This document shows, in pieces, positions 1-12,979 of a stretch of DNA of 64,000 nt. The translations under genes and the position numbers were made by a program. The notes below the pieces were generated by a model. That model was given only the letters and a program-made list of their open reading frames with translations. It did not search any database and was not told the DNA's origin. Every line of letters begins with the position of its first letter. The first letter of the stretch is position 1. Source of the DNA: Sweltsa coloradensis (lineage: Eukaryota; Arthropoda; Insecta; Plecoptera; Chloroperlidae). Location of the stretch: the NCBI GenBank assembly GCA_024449915.1, contig JAMZAV010000640.1, positions 124,001-188,000 on the forward strand, in the 5' to 3' direction.

Positions 1-2300
1 TAAAAAACTCTAGAAATATCGACAGAAACTTTTTAACTTTTAAAAAGGCCTAATAGTATGAAAATTTTTAGCTTATGAAAGTATCGTGATCTGTAAAATA
101 TCACTTAGACCGCACGTTTACCGGGGGTCTTTGGGCCGGTGGTTAAGCTCTGTTTTGCATGCGAGAGGACGCGGTTCGAGCCCCGTCTGGAAAATTTTTT
201 TATTTTTTTTTATCATTCCATTATTGTTTTTTCATTAAAATTTGTGACGGAAAAATTTTTAAATTTCCCAGTCCCAAATTACTCAAAGGGGCGAAGGCTT
301 TCTCGCATCCGTGCAGCGGCAATCGGAAATTTTTGAAAGTTGGACCCCTACCGGCGGTAGAAAAAATGACATTATACTTTTTAAAAAGCCTAATCAAAAT
401 ACATACCAAAAACCCGTATACAAAAAGAATCCCCCTGTTCTCATCCCGTTTTGAGCGCGCCGCGACTTTTCCGAGACTTTTCCCCTTTTTTGATCCTGTT
501 CAAAATAAATAACTGTGTACGATTTTTTAAAAGGACGAATCGACCGTTCCATGAATACCCACTTTACCCATTAAAAATATTTTTAAGTATTTAAATGGTC
601 TAAAACGCAAAAAGTGATTTTTATAAATTTTATTTGAATTCAATGCCAATTTCAAAAAATTTTGAAAACATATTGTTGGTTTATCAGTTTAAAAAAAATG
701 CTGCACATGTGTTATATACTTCAAGCACAGAAGTTATACGAAGTCGCTGAGAAGTGCATGACTGCTTTTGTTGGGCCCGCGCTTATTTATTCCGCTGTCC
801 GCAGATACTACTATTCATGTGAGGTGGGGGGCCAAAAACCGAACACATGTAACAAAAAAATTGGCAATAAAACTTCTAACATAATTTAAATTGTAAAAAT
901 TTGAATCAATTATTTAAAATTTTTTGACACAGTCACGTAAAAATTTTAAATTTATTTGTAGCCGAGGCATGTTAAATGTGCGACATTCTTGTAGGCTTCT
1001 ACTGGAACGAAATCTAGGGCGACGGTCGTTCGCCCGCACCCCGCTGGGGATGGCTAACTCGACCCTTTTTACTCCCACCCGAGTTGGGGGGGGTTTTTCA
1101 GCTATCTGCACACGGCCCCGAAAAATTTACAATTTTTAAAAAAAATGGGGTGTAGCCTATATGGGTTCATATCTACAAAAAAAAAAATCAGCCCGATCCG
1201 AAAACCAGTTCTGTTTTAAAAAATATTGCGTAAAATCGACGAAAAACTTCCGGCTTGCTGGGTGGGTGGGTAACTAAAGTTTATCTTCCTTGAATCAAAG
1301 GACCATCCGCGGACGAGACCGGGACCGTGTCCCGTCTATTGTCGTTTTTTTCCTTTCCCACCTTTTTTGGCGTACGAACTTGGGAGCAAACAGGTTTTTT
1401 TACCTGCCTCCACACATTTCAAATTATTGTGATGAAAATAATGTTTCACGAAATATTTTTTTAAAATTGAAATGTTTTAAAAGATGGTAAATGGTTGGCT
1501 TAGCGCTTGTAAACAGGCGAAATGATTTTATTTCTTTTCTATGCGAAAAGGGAGAAAAAATAAAAGGCGGGCTAACTTTATCCCACAGCATTCACAGCCA
1601 AAAATTTTTGAAGGAGAGCTTTGGCCCCGTTTTTTTTTACAATTTTTTTTTTTGGGGGGGTAAAAAAATACAAAAATATTTGTGTGTTACCAAACACTTT
1701 TTAAATTAAAAGTAATTGAAAGGGAAATTTTATTAAACTATGTTGGCCCCATACCGATTTTTATTATCAATTAGTTAGTTTGTCTTGTTTTTTATTTTTT
1801 TATTTTATTTTTATTTAAGTTATCCCCATTCAGTTTTAAAAACTGATTTACAAAGGGGGACAAATAAATAAATCTAATTACTAGAGCAGAAAACAAAGAA
1901 CTACATTAAGTAAATATTTGAAAAAGTAATATTAAACAAGCATTAAATATCAACAAATTTATAACAAAAAAAAGGATATTAAATGCAAATTTTTAAATGA
2001 ATCGAAAAATTAAAAAAAAAAGGGGGGTTTGGGGGTTAAAAAAAAAGAAAGAAAGAAAGAAAAAAGAAAAAAAAAAAAAAAAAGAAAAACGAAAAAAAAA
2101 AAACGATTTATAGACTCCCCCTCAAAACGAATATGAGTTTTCCAAAAAACAGGAACAGAAAAAAGGGGGTAACCAAAACTTTTGCGGAAAAAAACCACCG
2201 ACGCGAATCTTTTCTTGGGTTTAACATATTTTGTGTTCAAACTTTAAACAATTTTGTACAAAAGATCTTTACTTTTTAAAATAAATTTTATAGATAATTT
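1..2300. other. AT-rich stretch with no recognisable gene; probable low-quality consensus
   Basis: No reading frame here has recognisable protein motifs. The sequence is full of long A and T runs (notably 2,040-2,102) and G/C runs of the same style as 13,340-25,200, where comparison with a paralogous copy shows homopolymer-type errors. Apart from a tRNA-like SINE head at 133-190, I see nothing I can name. The region is not part of the tandem array that starts near 7,455. Confidence 0.5.
133..190 (+). repeat. tRNA-like SINE head
   Basis: A pol III A-box-like string TGGTTAAGCTC (139-149) is followed by TTTTGCATGCGAGAGG and a B-box-like GCGGTTCGAGCCCCG (171-185). This is the order and rough spacing of a tRNA gene; the anticodon-like TGC resembles tRNA-Ala. 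The acceptor arms do not pair into a full cloverleaf, so a tRNA-derived SINE or pseudogene is more likely than a working tRNA. Confidence 0.5.
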
Positions 2301-2499
2301 TTTATTTAAAATTTTTTAAGTCAAAAAAATGATCACGCAATGATACAGGAAACCCAATAAGTTGCAAGTTCCACCCGTGGGCGGCAACCCCGACAATCAG
2401 GCAGAAAAATATCAATTTAAAATACATTTAATATCAAAAATCAAACATAAAAACAAACAAAAAGAACGCAAAAATCATAAATAAGAACATTGAATATAA

Positions 2500-4700
2500 A
2501 TTAACTTACATAAACCAGTGACAAAGCCCACAAATAAAAAGTAAAAATCAATTTTTTCTTTGTTCTTCGATTCTTATCATTGTTCAAAATTTTTTCTTTT
2601 TAAATTGTACATTCCTAGCCCAGTAAATGGCTTCTATATCATAAGAATTGAATTCCAAAAGGGTACTCCTCTGTAAAGAATGATTTTTTTAATGATTAGA
2701 ATTTTAATTTTGGAACCAAAGAGTTCATTAGAATAGAAATTTTTATCACGATCAACAAATTGAAAAATATTGGGGAAAAAACCGGGAAAAATACCTTTTA
2801 ATACTTTGGTATGTATTTACCAGTACGTATATTTATTTTTTTCCTCAATCGTGAAAACAATCAGATTGTAAATCTTGGCTTATAGGAATTGTCAAACAAT
2901 GGTCAATTCCCCTTTTGAAATACAAAATTCGGGGAAAGGGCTTACTGCCCAAACCACTAAACAAAATCAAAAATAGAGTGAATATAAGAACTACAAGTAA
3001 CTTTAAACTTCTTCCCGTTACAAAACCCCTTATTTTTACTTATAATTTCCCTTTTTGATGATACTTTTTTTAATACATATTCATAATGTTTTTTTAAAAT
3101 TTAAATTACAACTAAAAAAATCCAAGATTTTAAATTCATATACTCTAGAAAAAAGCTACATTACAATTTAACTCAAATGAATATCATTCATGCTTTTATC
3201 ATTAGCCTTATGAAAAATCTAAAATTTTTTTTTACTATAATTAATATCAAATTCCCGAGTTTTAAAAACCCAACATCCCTCTTTAAAACTTCTTTAAGAT
3301 CTTTCATCTTTCAACATCCACACCCTTTTAAATAAAAGACCCCAAATATCAGCATATAAAATATAATTGATTTCCCCCCATTATAGTAGATAAAAATTAA
3401 AGAATAAATAAAAGGGGGGCCTAAATTTGATCCTTGTGGTACTCCCAAAATATATTTTAATACTTTTGAACATATTTGCAAGATTTATAAAAATTTTTCT
3501 TTTAAAAAAATAATCCCTAATATTGATAACAAATAAGGGAAAATTTTATACCGGTTTTTAGTTTTTTAAAAGAGGTAAAAAAGGTACTGAATCAAATGTT
3601 TCCTAAGATCAACAAAAAAAGCTCCCAAACCTTTCATTCCCTTGTCAATCCCCTTTTTTAATAAAATCGTAAATGTAGAAGGGCACTTTGCGTTGATCTA
3701 CCTTTCTAAAACCATGTTTGGGTTTTCACTTAAACCTTTAGATGCATCCACTTTAGTAAAAAAACCTCTGTGCAAAATATTTTTTAAAATTTTCCCCCAC
3801 AATTGGAAGAGTTGATATAGGGCGATAAGAATTCCTATCACTCTTTTTACCTTTACCCTTATAAATAGGTGTTACCCTTGCCAATTTCAGCTGTGTTGGG
3901 AAATCACCTACAAGAAAGAAATGGGAAATTAGATACGCTAATAATCCGACTATTGATGCGCATTTCTTGAATACTATGCATGGAATCTCTTGAAGTGTTG
4001 TCGAGCTTTTAATTTTAAGGCGTTTAATTGCTGAAATGACTTCTTCATTAGTTACCTTTACATGCGGGAGATCATCTGCTTCTTTTCTATTTAAATCTTT
4101 AAACTTACCAATTTCACTGGAAAAATCTACATCGTTCACAAAAAAACTTTTCTGTAACAAACAGCAAATGTCAGGATTAGACCTGTAGGATACCCCATTA
4201 TCTGTCAATGAGGCTATGCTACACTCATTTTTCCACTTTGTTACCTGTCAACTTATTATAAACTGACCATAAAGATTTTGAAGAAATATCATTATCAAAA
4301 GAGACTTAAAATGCTCACGCTTAAAAAAACGAATCTGATTATTTACCTTATTTCTAACTTTCTTGTTTTCCCTCCCACGTTGATGGCCTTCTAAAAATTC
4401 TGAATTCTATATATGCTATAAGGTTTAAACCTCACAATAATGAATATAGTATATCAGCTTGGTGCAAAAACATTCTCTCGGAAGGTTTGATGTCCAGGGT
4501 ACATGGTTCTTCGTCATTATTGTTTTCTTGAACAGTCTCTTCGACCTTAAAACACTTTTTATAAAGTTTCACCGACACTTACCAGCTCTTGTAGAGTAAA
4601 TCGTTTTTACTGGGGGTTTTACTACTGGTGTATTTTGTTTTTTCAATAGCACAGATAATTGATCAACAGCCCAACGGCAAGAATAGTGGAATTTCACATT
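2500..4700 (-). mobile_element. Degenerate non-LTR retrotransposon (CR1/L2/jockey-like), minus strand
   Basis: Read on the minus strand, successive blocks match the order of LINE ORF2. A segment near 4,230-4,380 reads like the linker before the RT (WSVYNKLTG). The RT fingers follow at 4,208-3,753 (NSYRPISTLPI). Next comes a degraded HGFRK-type block near 3,720-3,640, then GVPQGSNLG near 3,455-3,420, then a YADD-like remnant. The frame is broken repeatedly below 3,750. I saw no endonuclease, and neither end is defined. The clade assignment is approximate. Confidence 0.7.
3753..4208 (-). pseudogene. Reverse transcriptase fragment of the minus-strand LINE
   Basis: This is an open stretch of about 151 codons inside the LINE at 2,500-4,700. 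The first part (VTNEEVISAIKRLKIKSSTT) corresponds to the conserved region before RT block 1 in CR1/jockey-group elements. It is followed by the block TPIYKGKGKKSDRNSYRPIS, where K-x-G-x-x-x-x-x-x-YRPIS is diagnostic. The catalytic palm lies downstream and is frameshifted. It is a remnant and not a functional gene. Confidence 0.75.
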
Positions 4701-4719
4701 AAGTTTTCAATATGTATCT

Positions 4720-6580
4720 TCATACGGTAACAGATACGAGTAAAAAACATGTCTTTTTGGTACAGGTCGATAACTGACTCAATGTCTAACAATTTGCCGT
4801 CACAAAAATAGACAGTGTCTGATCGATTACTTTCTTGAGTTTAGGACACTTCCTTTTTGTTTCGTCAACCATAGCTACAATTCGTATAAACATAGATCTT
4901 GAAACACAGTTTACGCATTTTAGTAATGCATTAAGAAAGTTATATCATCTACTCCATGAAATTAATGTTCGATCATGTTATAACAATAATATGGAATCGA
5001 ATTTGGTGAATACTATTAGGGGTATATAATACGATCCAGTCATAGTGCTATAAAAAGAATATTATCTTGATTTATATCTAGGTGCCAGTTAGGACGCCGC
5101 AGCCAAGCCGCGGTGCGCTATACACTCAGGCACCTTATACAGCAAGCAGATTTGACGTGATTTTTTTAGATCTCATTTCTTTTGAGTGTGTAAGGTTTGG
5201 CTGTATTTTTACAAGTTTTTGTTATGTGTGGGATAACAAACACGCAAATTATCTCTAAGCACGGAACAAACAACAATAAACGTTGTGTACTGCTACAGTA
5301 GCATACAACCAGACGGACTTTAAATTCCAAATTGTATTTACAGTGTTGCCACACTATTCAGTTTTAAAAATTCCATCAATGAAGCCGCTCTGTTTTAAAG
5401 AAATTATTATATTTGTGATGCAAGACTGCGATGCAGCTTTGTTCCTGCATTTATTTGCTGTCGATTGACAAAAGCAGTAACGAAATGTTCAATTGACCTG
5501 AAATATAACATAGCATTTATAAAAACTTACACAGCTAAATCACCAAGACATTTGTTGATACCTACATGGCCGAATGGTAAAGTATGAGCGGTTTGGCGCT
5601 TATATATCTCACAATGTGCTCGTCGCGACAGCGGAAGTAAATAAGACGCGCAGCCGAACAAACGCATGTCATGCACTATCTCGGCGACTTCGTATAATTA
5701 TCTGTGCATTGAAGTATTATAACACATGTGACAGCATGTTTTTAAGACTGATAAACCAACAATATGTTTTCAAACGTTCTCGTAAATTGGCATTGAATAT
5801 CAAAGTAAAATTGATAAAAAGTCACTATTTTGCGTTTGTGCACAAACACTATAGTGACATATTTTTATTATATTTTGTTCCCCGAAAAAGTTCAAAACTT
5901 CCTAAATGAATATAAATTTGTATCATAAGACTTAAATTATTTCTATTATGGTAAGTTATCAGCATTTGTAAGGTAGCGTCAAAATGTATAGGCCTAACGA
6001 TTTTTACGTTTCACACACGAGCGCGACCCGGTACCTCCACCAAAATCATTAATAATACTCGCAAACCCCTAGAGAAAAATGAATTATCTTCTTGGAAGTG
6101 GAAGAACTTTTTCATTGTTTTTACTATAAGTATTATCAGAGGAGCATATTTTTATAAACATTATCTTCCATGCACGGTATAGTTAAGAAAAATCCAGGTC
6201 ACTTTCTCACTAAAATGCAAACCGGTACAAAAACGTAATTTTTATTAGTTTCTTGGGACACCGGTACAAGTGTTATGAAAACGGTACTGTACCGGTCAAA
6301 CCGGTGGTCACCTGATTTATTCTTCACTACATAATATCATGCGATAATAAAATAATGTCAACATAATTACTTATAGTTAATTTCTCATGATACATCAAGC
6401 AAGCGGTGGATGCAGTGCTTTTCAAACAGATTTCCTAGAAACAAAAGCTACCTTCTTTTGTTTATTTGTTTACAATCTGTACCTAGTGCCCAAGATACAA
6501 TACTTTTTATGAAATTTGCTATGGTTACTGTCGTCCATGTTACGAAAATTATAGGAACAGAAAAACAAAGTAAGTTTCAC
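4720..6580. other. Non-coding sequence, no feature recognised
   Basis: Open frames here (for example 5,574-5,909) lack recognisable motifs and splice context. The only structured item is an imperfect palindrome at about 5,819-5,862 centred on TTTGTGCACAAA, with arms GTCACTAT and ATAGTGAC. Near 6,030 there is a CCGGTACCTCCACC string related to the repeats at 10,640-10,710. Confidence 0.4.
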
Positions 6581-6585
6581 TGGTA

Positions 6586-6930
6586 AAGCGGCTGTCACAC
6601 GATTGAGAAAATCGCGCGAGTTGGCTCGCGCGAGTTTATTACCATCCTTGTCACACGACAGTCAATGAAGGTAACAACAACGCCACCTATTGGTGTTCAC
6701 TGGCCACGTGTTATGGTAGTGGGTTCTGATTGGCTCTCGCTACCTCGACTTGCTAGGAAGTTGAACAAGCTGGACATTTTTCGTAGCGAGCGCGAGCTCG
6801 GGGCGAGCTGGCTTACCGTCTGACGGGGAGGCGGTGAGTTCCATGTAAACAAGTGTAGGCCTACTCCCAGAGAGTTACTCGCGCGAGCCAACTCGCGCGA
6901 TTTTTTCAATCGTCTGACAGGCGCTTAGGG
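6586..6930. mobile_element. Short TIR element with 9-bp flanking repeat (Mutator-like?)
   Basis: Long inverted ends are present: near 6,588-6,635 the sequence runs GCGGCTGTCACACGATTG then AAAATCGCGCGAGTTGGC, and the complement of nearly the same sequence is at 6,877-6,925. The direct repeat TCACTGGTA flanks it at 6,577-6,585 and 6,931-6,939. A 9-bp TSD is typical of Mutator-like elements; Merlin elements use 8-9 bp. The interior has no coding capacity. There is no empty site in this window to confirm it. Confidence 0.6.
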
Positions 6931-8222
6931 TCACTGGTAGGGCTCGACATTTGCGTTTGACGGGGTAGGCCCTACCTCACGATGGCGATATCAGACTGTG
7001 ATGACGTCAAAGCTGCCGTTATCGGCTTTCGTACATGCGATCCTAACGCACAGACGCGGAAATCTGTGCATCCATCAAATCCCATTTTGGGCCTACTTCT
7101 GAGCCGTTTTTGTGTAACTTTTACTGATGTAATTTAAAGATTATGACCATAATTATGGTTCAAACAATATCAAATTTCACCACAGTGTTCAGAATAGTAA
7201 AATTAATACCGCGCTGTCATGAAAAATGGATATTACTTATTTCAATGCAGTAAGTTCATCATCAAGTTCCAAAAGTTATCTTTTTTTTTCCGAAGAAATA
7301 ACCGACCAAAAAAAAATAGACAAACCCGATGTGTTCAAATTTATTTTTGAGTATGGTTGAATTTTTTTCAAAATTATTTGATCATAACTGTAGAGCTTTT
7401 TTATTTTATTTCTAACACTCTGCAGCCGCGCCTGAAACCTGTCTATGCTTAGGCTCTTAAATGCAAACGCGGTTGTGAGATCGTAAAAATGCATTTATGG
7501 TGATACTTTATCAACCCTTTTTTGGCCTGAAATCATAAAAAAATATGCCTACTTTTGGGACTTTTTGTATATTTTAAATTTTTTACAACAATTACATTAT
7601 GATATTTCGATATCATATCGAAATTGGTACATTTAGGCATTAAAAGGATTTTTAGGATTTGTGTGTTTCATTTAAGGTTTTAAATAGCCTAAGGTTTTTT
7701 GATGGGGCTAAAACGGGATTTTTATTTTTCTTGGTGGTAATGAAACCCCTGGTTTAGGCCCTAATAGTTTGATTAAGTTTCTAAATTTTCAAATAATGTT
7801 TAAGGTCTAGGCTATTCATAATTTTTTTTCCCCATAGGGCCTAGTTCTTATAAAAATAGATTTTTTTAGTAGGCTAGTGTATGTGTAGTCCTACTCAATT
7901 TTGTGGTGTTGCACGTTTACTTTTCTGGCATTATGAAGTGTGAGATATTGCTTTGCAATGATTTTGGATTGAAAATAATGTACCTAGACCTACCTAGCTA
8001 AAAAAGTAGGCCTAGTGTAGGCCTTCATAGCCCTATTCTTTTTTTTTACCTAAAAGCAGGGGAGTAGCCCTATAAGCCTACTGCCTTTTGCTTTGAGAGT
8101 CTTCACGAGACCAACATGTTCTCGGGCACTTTTGGGAAAGTCTCAAATTGAGATGTCAACGCTCTGGAGAAAAATTGAAATTACGTATGAGAATTCTAAA
8201 AAGCACACGACACAGATATTTT

Positions 8223-8683
8223 TAGGATGTCAAACGATATGAAAATTCATATCGATAATCGGGCTTTAAAAAAAATATTATCGTGATTAATCGCGATAAT
8301 ATCGTCCCCAAAAAAATATCGCGCCGATATGGTCATTTGTAATCTTATCACGATATATCGGCATAAACTCGCTTTTCTAGAATTTGCGTCATTTGAAGTG
8401 CGCGCCATCTCAACGCTGGTCGGCGGCGCAGTTGGCGCGGCAGCCAATATACACAGTAAACACATTGATCACTCAACGCGCGAAACTCGAGCAGTAAATG
8501 CACCTATACATAACGTGGAGTCTTGACTCTGTGTTTTGTTTCGGCCTAGTCCAGTGTTTTACGCAGATACGCTACTGAATTAACAATTATCCCGATACGC
8601 CAAAAATATTGATATCGTACATTATCGCGTACAGCCACCCACATCGCGATAATATCGATATACGATTATCGTTGACATCCCTA
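8223..8683. mobile_element. hAT-like non-autonomous element, 8-bp TSD
   Basis: Ends are TAGGATGTCAAACGATAT and the complement of TAGGGATGTCAACGATAA. The TSD GATATTTT is at 8,215-8,222 and 8,684-8,691. The paralogous site in copy 2 (near 38,215-38,226) is empty and reads GATATTTTTATGCAG, which proves insertion in copy 1 only. The interior is rich in ATCGATAT-type palindromes and has no transposase frame. Confidence 0.88.
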
Positions 8684-9072
8684 GATATTTTCATGCAGAA
8701 CAACATAAAAGAAACAGAATTGCTTTATACATAATAAACCCTACTCTTCACCCCCTTTAAATGCAACAGGAACAAGAAGTTGCTCCTGTCCGTTGACTCT
8801 ATGCCATAACCATGGTGTCTATAATTTTATTAGCCTATAACATCAATTCTGTTTGTTGTATGTTGTTCTGCATAAAAATATCTGTGTCGTGTGTTTTTTA
8901 GAATTCTCGTACGTAGTTTAAATTTTTTTCTCCAGAGCGTTGTACATCTTATTTGAGTGCTTATGAGCTTTGCCGTGTACATGAGTCATACTCATAGGTC
9001 ATAGGTGAGAATATTTTGGGCATATTGGCACGCACCTGTGTTCCATTGCTAATTTAGCACTGGTTGTTGTAG

Positions 9073-9246
9073 GTATTGAAGATTTGGAGCAGTCCAGCTT
9101 CTCGGCGGCAATTAACTTTGCCCACAAACTATCTTCACTGAAACAAGAACAACAGGATGACCTGATGGAAGATCAGTTTACCAAAGGTTTTATGAAAATG
9201 GATTTAGACCAAGGTCAACCACCCTTGGGTAATTCTGATTCAACAA
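9073..9246 (+). CDS. Exon B, copy 1, of the SUMO-motif/zinc-finger gene
   Basis: This 174-bp exon lies between a TTGTTGTAG acceptor and a CAA|GTAAGT donor, phase 1 at both ends. It encodes 58 mostly acidic residues beginning IEDLEQSSFSAAINFAHKL and including LKQEQQ, a SUMO-consensus match (L-K-Q-E). It is orthologous in position to 38,596-38,769. Fourteen codons differ between the two and thirteen of these change the amino acid. The matching exon A of this copy is not in the window, and its exon C (14,165-15,492) is disturbed, so whether this copy is expressed is unknown. Confidence 0.75.
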
Positions 9247-9639
9247 GTAAGTAATGAATGAGTACCCTGATATAATTGTTTCAATCTATTGGATGTGTCA
9301 ATTAGGCCTTATATCTAAGTTAAGAGATAGGATTTTTTGTGACTTGAGACTATTAATGCAACTTATGGATCTTCTTTTTGTATGTGTAGGCCTATGTCTC
9401 AGTCTGTTTGCAATGAATTAAATAGTAGGCCTACCAGGGAAACTAGTACCCTACTGGGCTATGACATATCATTCAAGTATCGATATCACAACGGGAATTT
9501 CGATGATATCGATATATCGAAATGTGGCCTAGAGCCTAATTGTTTGTAATTAAAAAAATCTGAATTTTCCAAAAATCTAAAAAAATTAAAACCTCCCAAC
9601 GTGGTTTTTTTAGTGCAAAATTTTACTCCAGCGTGATTA

Positions 9640-10188
9640 TTGGATGAGCAAACTGAAGACTTCAATTCGACTTTGTGTTTTTTTGTTTGTTTTTTACTTA
9701 CGTAACCCCAAGAAAAATAGCTGGGGTGTTTTGTTTTTGTTAGTTTTCTTTGTCTGATTGTTGCTCTCAAACCGTCAAACGGCATATGCGTCTTGATGAA
9801 AATTGGAGGGGACCTTCGAAATCTCTGAACTTAGAGCTGTATTGTTTTTGGGTACAATCGAAGAAATATTTCTCATAAATACCATATTTTTGCGATTTTT
9901 TTTTTGATTTTTAGTGCAATATTTTCGTGATATTTGGCAAACGGCTACTCCGATATTGTTAAAACTGTATGGGAAAACGTTTAAAATCACGAAATAAATA
10001 TACATGTATTTTATGATTTTAGAGACATTTGAAAGAATATTTTTTATAGAAATCGTATTTTTACGATTTTTTTTCTCCGGTTTTTATACGGTTTTTTCGT
10101 GATATTGGGGCCGATTTTGATCAAACGGGTGGGGCTACAACGTTCATATTTTACTTTGACATAAAGATTACTTCACAAGCCCAGCTAG
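9640..10188. mobile_element. Helitron-like repeat (TTGGATGAGC family), copy 1
   Basis: It starts with TTGGATGAGC as in the better-bounded members at 47,172 and 33,179 (minus). It shares their interior (ACCTTCGAAATCTC, TTTACGAT runs, ACGTTCATATT). The 3' boundary is provisional: a CTAG at 10,185-10,188 lacks the family hairpin. It is present at the same place in copy 2, so it predates that duplication. Confidence 0.45.
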
Positions 10189-10599
10189 TGTTTAGCGAGT
10201 GAAGACGGCGAGAAGGGGTGTTGGACTGTGTGCCCTTCGTTCACTCGAATGAGTAGGCTTATTAGCCCAAGTGACTTTAGCCATGCTATTGTTTTTTAAC
10301 TTAGGCCTAGTTTACTAGATCGCATAAGTCGATGTTTTCAAGATTGTAGTAATAGTATCGATTACGTTTCGACCTCTGTAGTAGGCCACGCCCAGAAGCA
10401 GACGTTCTCATGGTGCAAGCAGTTACTACAACTCCCGCGGTTTCTAGGCGTCCCCTCATCTCTGATCGTACCCTCAAGTAGCCTAAAGAGAGTTTTTTTT
10501 ATAGTGTCCTCATATTATTAAACTGTAAAGAATGAACGTTTTTTATTCATCATTTTGAAGTGTTTCAAACAATAAAGGGATCACCATACCTATTCTTAA

Positions 10600-10748
10600 C
10601 GATTTCTACGATCTGACAAGTCGCGTTTTATGACCCCGCACCTCCACCATATGCACCAGCCAGGTTAATTTAATTTCGACTAAACCCACCCGGCACCTCC
10701 ACAAATATTCGAAATTTAGCATTTTTTGTGTAAATTTCGATATTTCAA
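10600..10748. repeat. Inverted-repeat arm, copy 1 (right arm)
   Basis: This contains two CCCCGCACCTCCACCATATG / CCCGGCACCTCCACA blocks separated by a TTAATTTAATTTCGACT segment. Its reverse complement occurs upstream of exon B in copies 2 and 3 (36,440-36,665; 63,560-63,770). In copy 1 only the innermost part of the left arm remains near 7,455-7,510. Confidence 0.6.
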
Positions 10749-11501
10749 CAGGGTTTCCACTGACTGGAAACCTGGAAAAATCATGGAATTGAAAATATGG
10801 GTCAAAATGTCAGGGAATGTCAGGGAAATAGGAATTTATTTTAAAACTAGGCTTAGACCTATTTGGTTTACCCCAAAAAAACATAGATTTTCACCGATTT
10901 ATTTGTGAAAATGTTTATTTCCCACTCCAAAGTAAAAAAAATTTAAAAATTAAATCATTTGTTTTCGTTGCTAAAATAACCGTTTTAGAATCTAACGGTT
11001 TTAAGGTGAAATCTAGCTGATATTTAGGAAAGTGTCCACAACACAATAACACAAAAACTACATTATTTTGGTATTGCATTCACCCACAACTTTTTTCTAA
11101 AATGCACCAAACGCACTCTAAAAACCTGATTTTCAAAATTTTCACCTGCGGCGCTATTGTTGGGGGAAGGCCCCCCAAACCCCCTGTACTTGGTCCCTAT
11201 ATTATACCCCCAAGTATTATATAGCGAGAGCCCACCCGGGGTGAAAACCTGAATTCAACACTGAGCCTATGTATGTGTGTATCTGTTAGGGGGTCCCCCG
11301 TAGAAATTTTGCGGGGGGGGCCCATGAAACGAAGTTCCGCCCTGATGAAGTACGGGGAAAAATTTTAGAGCATATCGGGGGGTGCTGCGTTCCCCGCAAG
11401 CTATTTTGGGCGTGTAAAAACACCTGGAATTAATCAAAACTAACCTGGAAAACCTGGAAAAGTCAGGGAAATTGATTTTTAAAAAAAAAGTGGGAACCCT
11501 G
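10749..11501. mobile_element. TIR element with CAGGG ends, copy 1
   Basis: The ends are CAGGGTTTCCACTG and the complement of CAGGGTTCCCACTT, flanked by TTCAA at 10,744-10,748 and 11,502-11,506. Subterminal CCTGGAAAACCTGGAAAA strings occur at both ends. The orthologous element is at 41,562-42,308. The CAGGG termini suggest the hAT superfamily, although the 5-bp flank is short for it. Open frames inside lack transposase motifs. Confidence 0.6.
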
Positions 11502-11991
11502 TTCAATATAAAGCCAAAAATCGATATCAAAAATATTTCCACTTATCGATATTGTATTGAAATATCGATTTTTTTGCCCCGGGCCCCACCAAACGGTGGT
11601 AATACGGCCTTATTCATCTGAAAAAGGTATATCTTGTCCAATTTCCAATTTTTAAATAAATGTAACTTAAGTCGAGTTATCTTTGAGTTTTACCAACATG
11701 TAGGCTAAGTAAAAATAATACTCTGACCAATATTTTGACCGGCTTGACATTCCTATACCTAGGTAGTATTCATAGGCTAAGTACCGTTATATAATATATT
11801 CTTGCGGTCATATTTGTTATTATCTACATCACAGAGCGCGACCCTGAGTGAGAGTGAGTCGAGTCTCTACCTCACCTCGCCTCACCCCCTCCACCTTGCA
11901 CGACAACTGGGGACTGAGAAGATGCTGGATTAGGGCCCCGGGGGGGAACAGTAAATTTATCTCAGTCACATAATCTTATTTGCATTATCGG

Positions 11992-12837
11992 TAGGGTTGC
12001 CGTCGATAATCGAAATATCGATCGATTATCGATATCAGTAATATGATATGATAATCGATTCAAGTATTTTGATATGATATGATATGATTATCGATTTAAA
12101 TAGTGACATCGATGTTTTCGCGGTTTACCATGCTTAAAATGCCGCGCTCTCGTATCAACGCGCCGATTGGTTTCGGAGTAGGCCAATCGCTGCTCAAGTA
12201 TAATGCCACGCCCACCGCCGCCATGCGCATGGGGCTCGCAGCGCGATACAAGGCGATACGAAAACTCGCCCGGCCCGATTGCGATGTATTCAGTTCAGTA
12301 CGGCTCGACGTGTTGTGGCGTGAACTTCTCTAGCGTCAGTCTGCCCAATTATATTGAATTTCGTGATGTTTTCTTCCGTCCAAACCCAAAGAAGATATTT
12401 GCCATTACTTCTGACGCTGCCTAACAGATGAGTCAAGTGTGGCAGTTTTTTATTATTCAAAGAACGACGACGAGGGGTTGGGAGGAGATAAAGCTGTGAG
12501 CTGGAATGTCGATGAGATCTCGCCACTATCTCTCGCTCGCTAGATGCGCGTACTGTTGGAACACGTAAACAGTGACACCCGATGCAAGTCAAGAAAGTAT
12601 TAAAATATAGGCTGTGTAATTGAAATTCAGCCCTCAATTTTATTTTAAACATTCTAATCCTTAATGATCTCTTGTATTAGTGTTACAATTTTGCGTTTTT
12701 TTCTGCTTCCTAGGCTCAATTTTGGGAATTTGATATGATAAAACGATTTGGGTCTATGATATCGATATATTTCGATATGATAATCGATTCGATCCTCCGA
12801 TTATCGATCACGATTTTCACATCGAACGGCAACCCTA
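11992..12837. mobile_element. hAT-like element with ATCGAT-rich ends, 8-bp TSD
   Basis: Both ends begin TAGGGTTGCCGT (right end as complement). TSDs are ATTATCGG (11,984-11,991) and ATTATCTG (12,838-12,845), with one mismatch. Copy 2 is empty here (near 42,953, GCATAATCTGTG). The ends consist of GATATGATATGAT and ATCGATTATCGAT runs, while the middle is GC-richer. No transposase is visible, so it is non-autonomous. Confidence 0.88.
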
Positions 12838-12979
12838 ATTATCTGTGTTTATATTTAACTCATGTCAAATCTGCAATGGTGGGCAATATTGTGTGAGGTG
12901 ACTATAGAAGAATGGGCCCCTACTTATAGTTTAAGGCCTACAATTATAATTCATTTAAGGGGAGAACATGTGCCCTTAC

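Noticed and set aside
2010..2240. Phenylalanine-rich minus-strand frame
   Set aside because: Low-complexity poly-A/poly-G tract in poor-quality sequence.
5565..5650. Possible tRNA (GGCCGAATGGTAAAG string)
   Set aside because: Only a D-arm-like word; no B box or cloverleaf follows.
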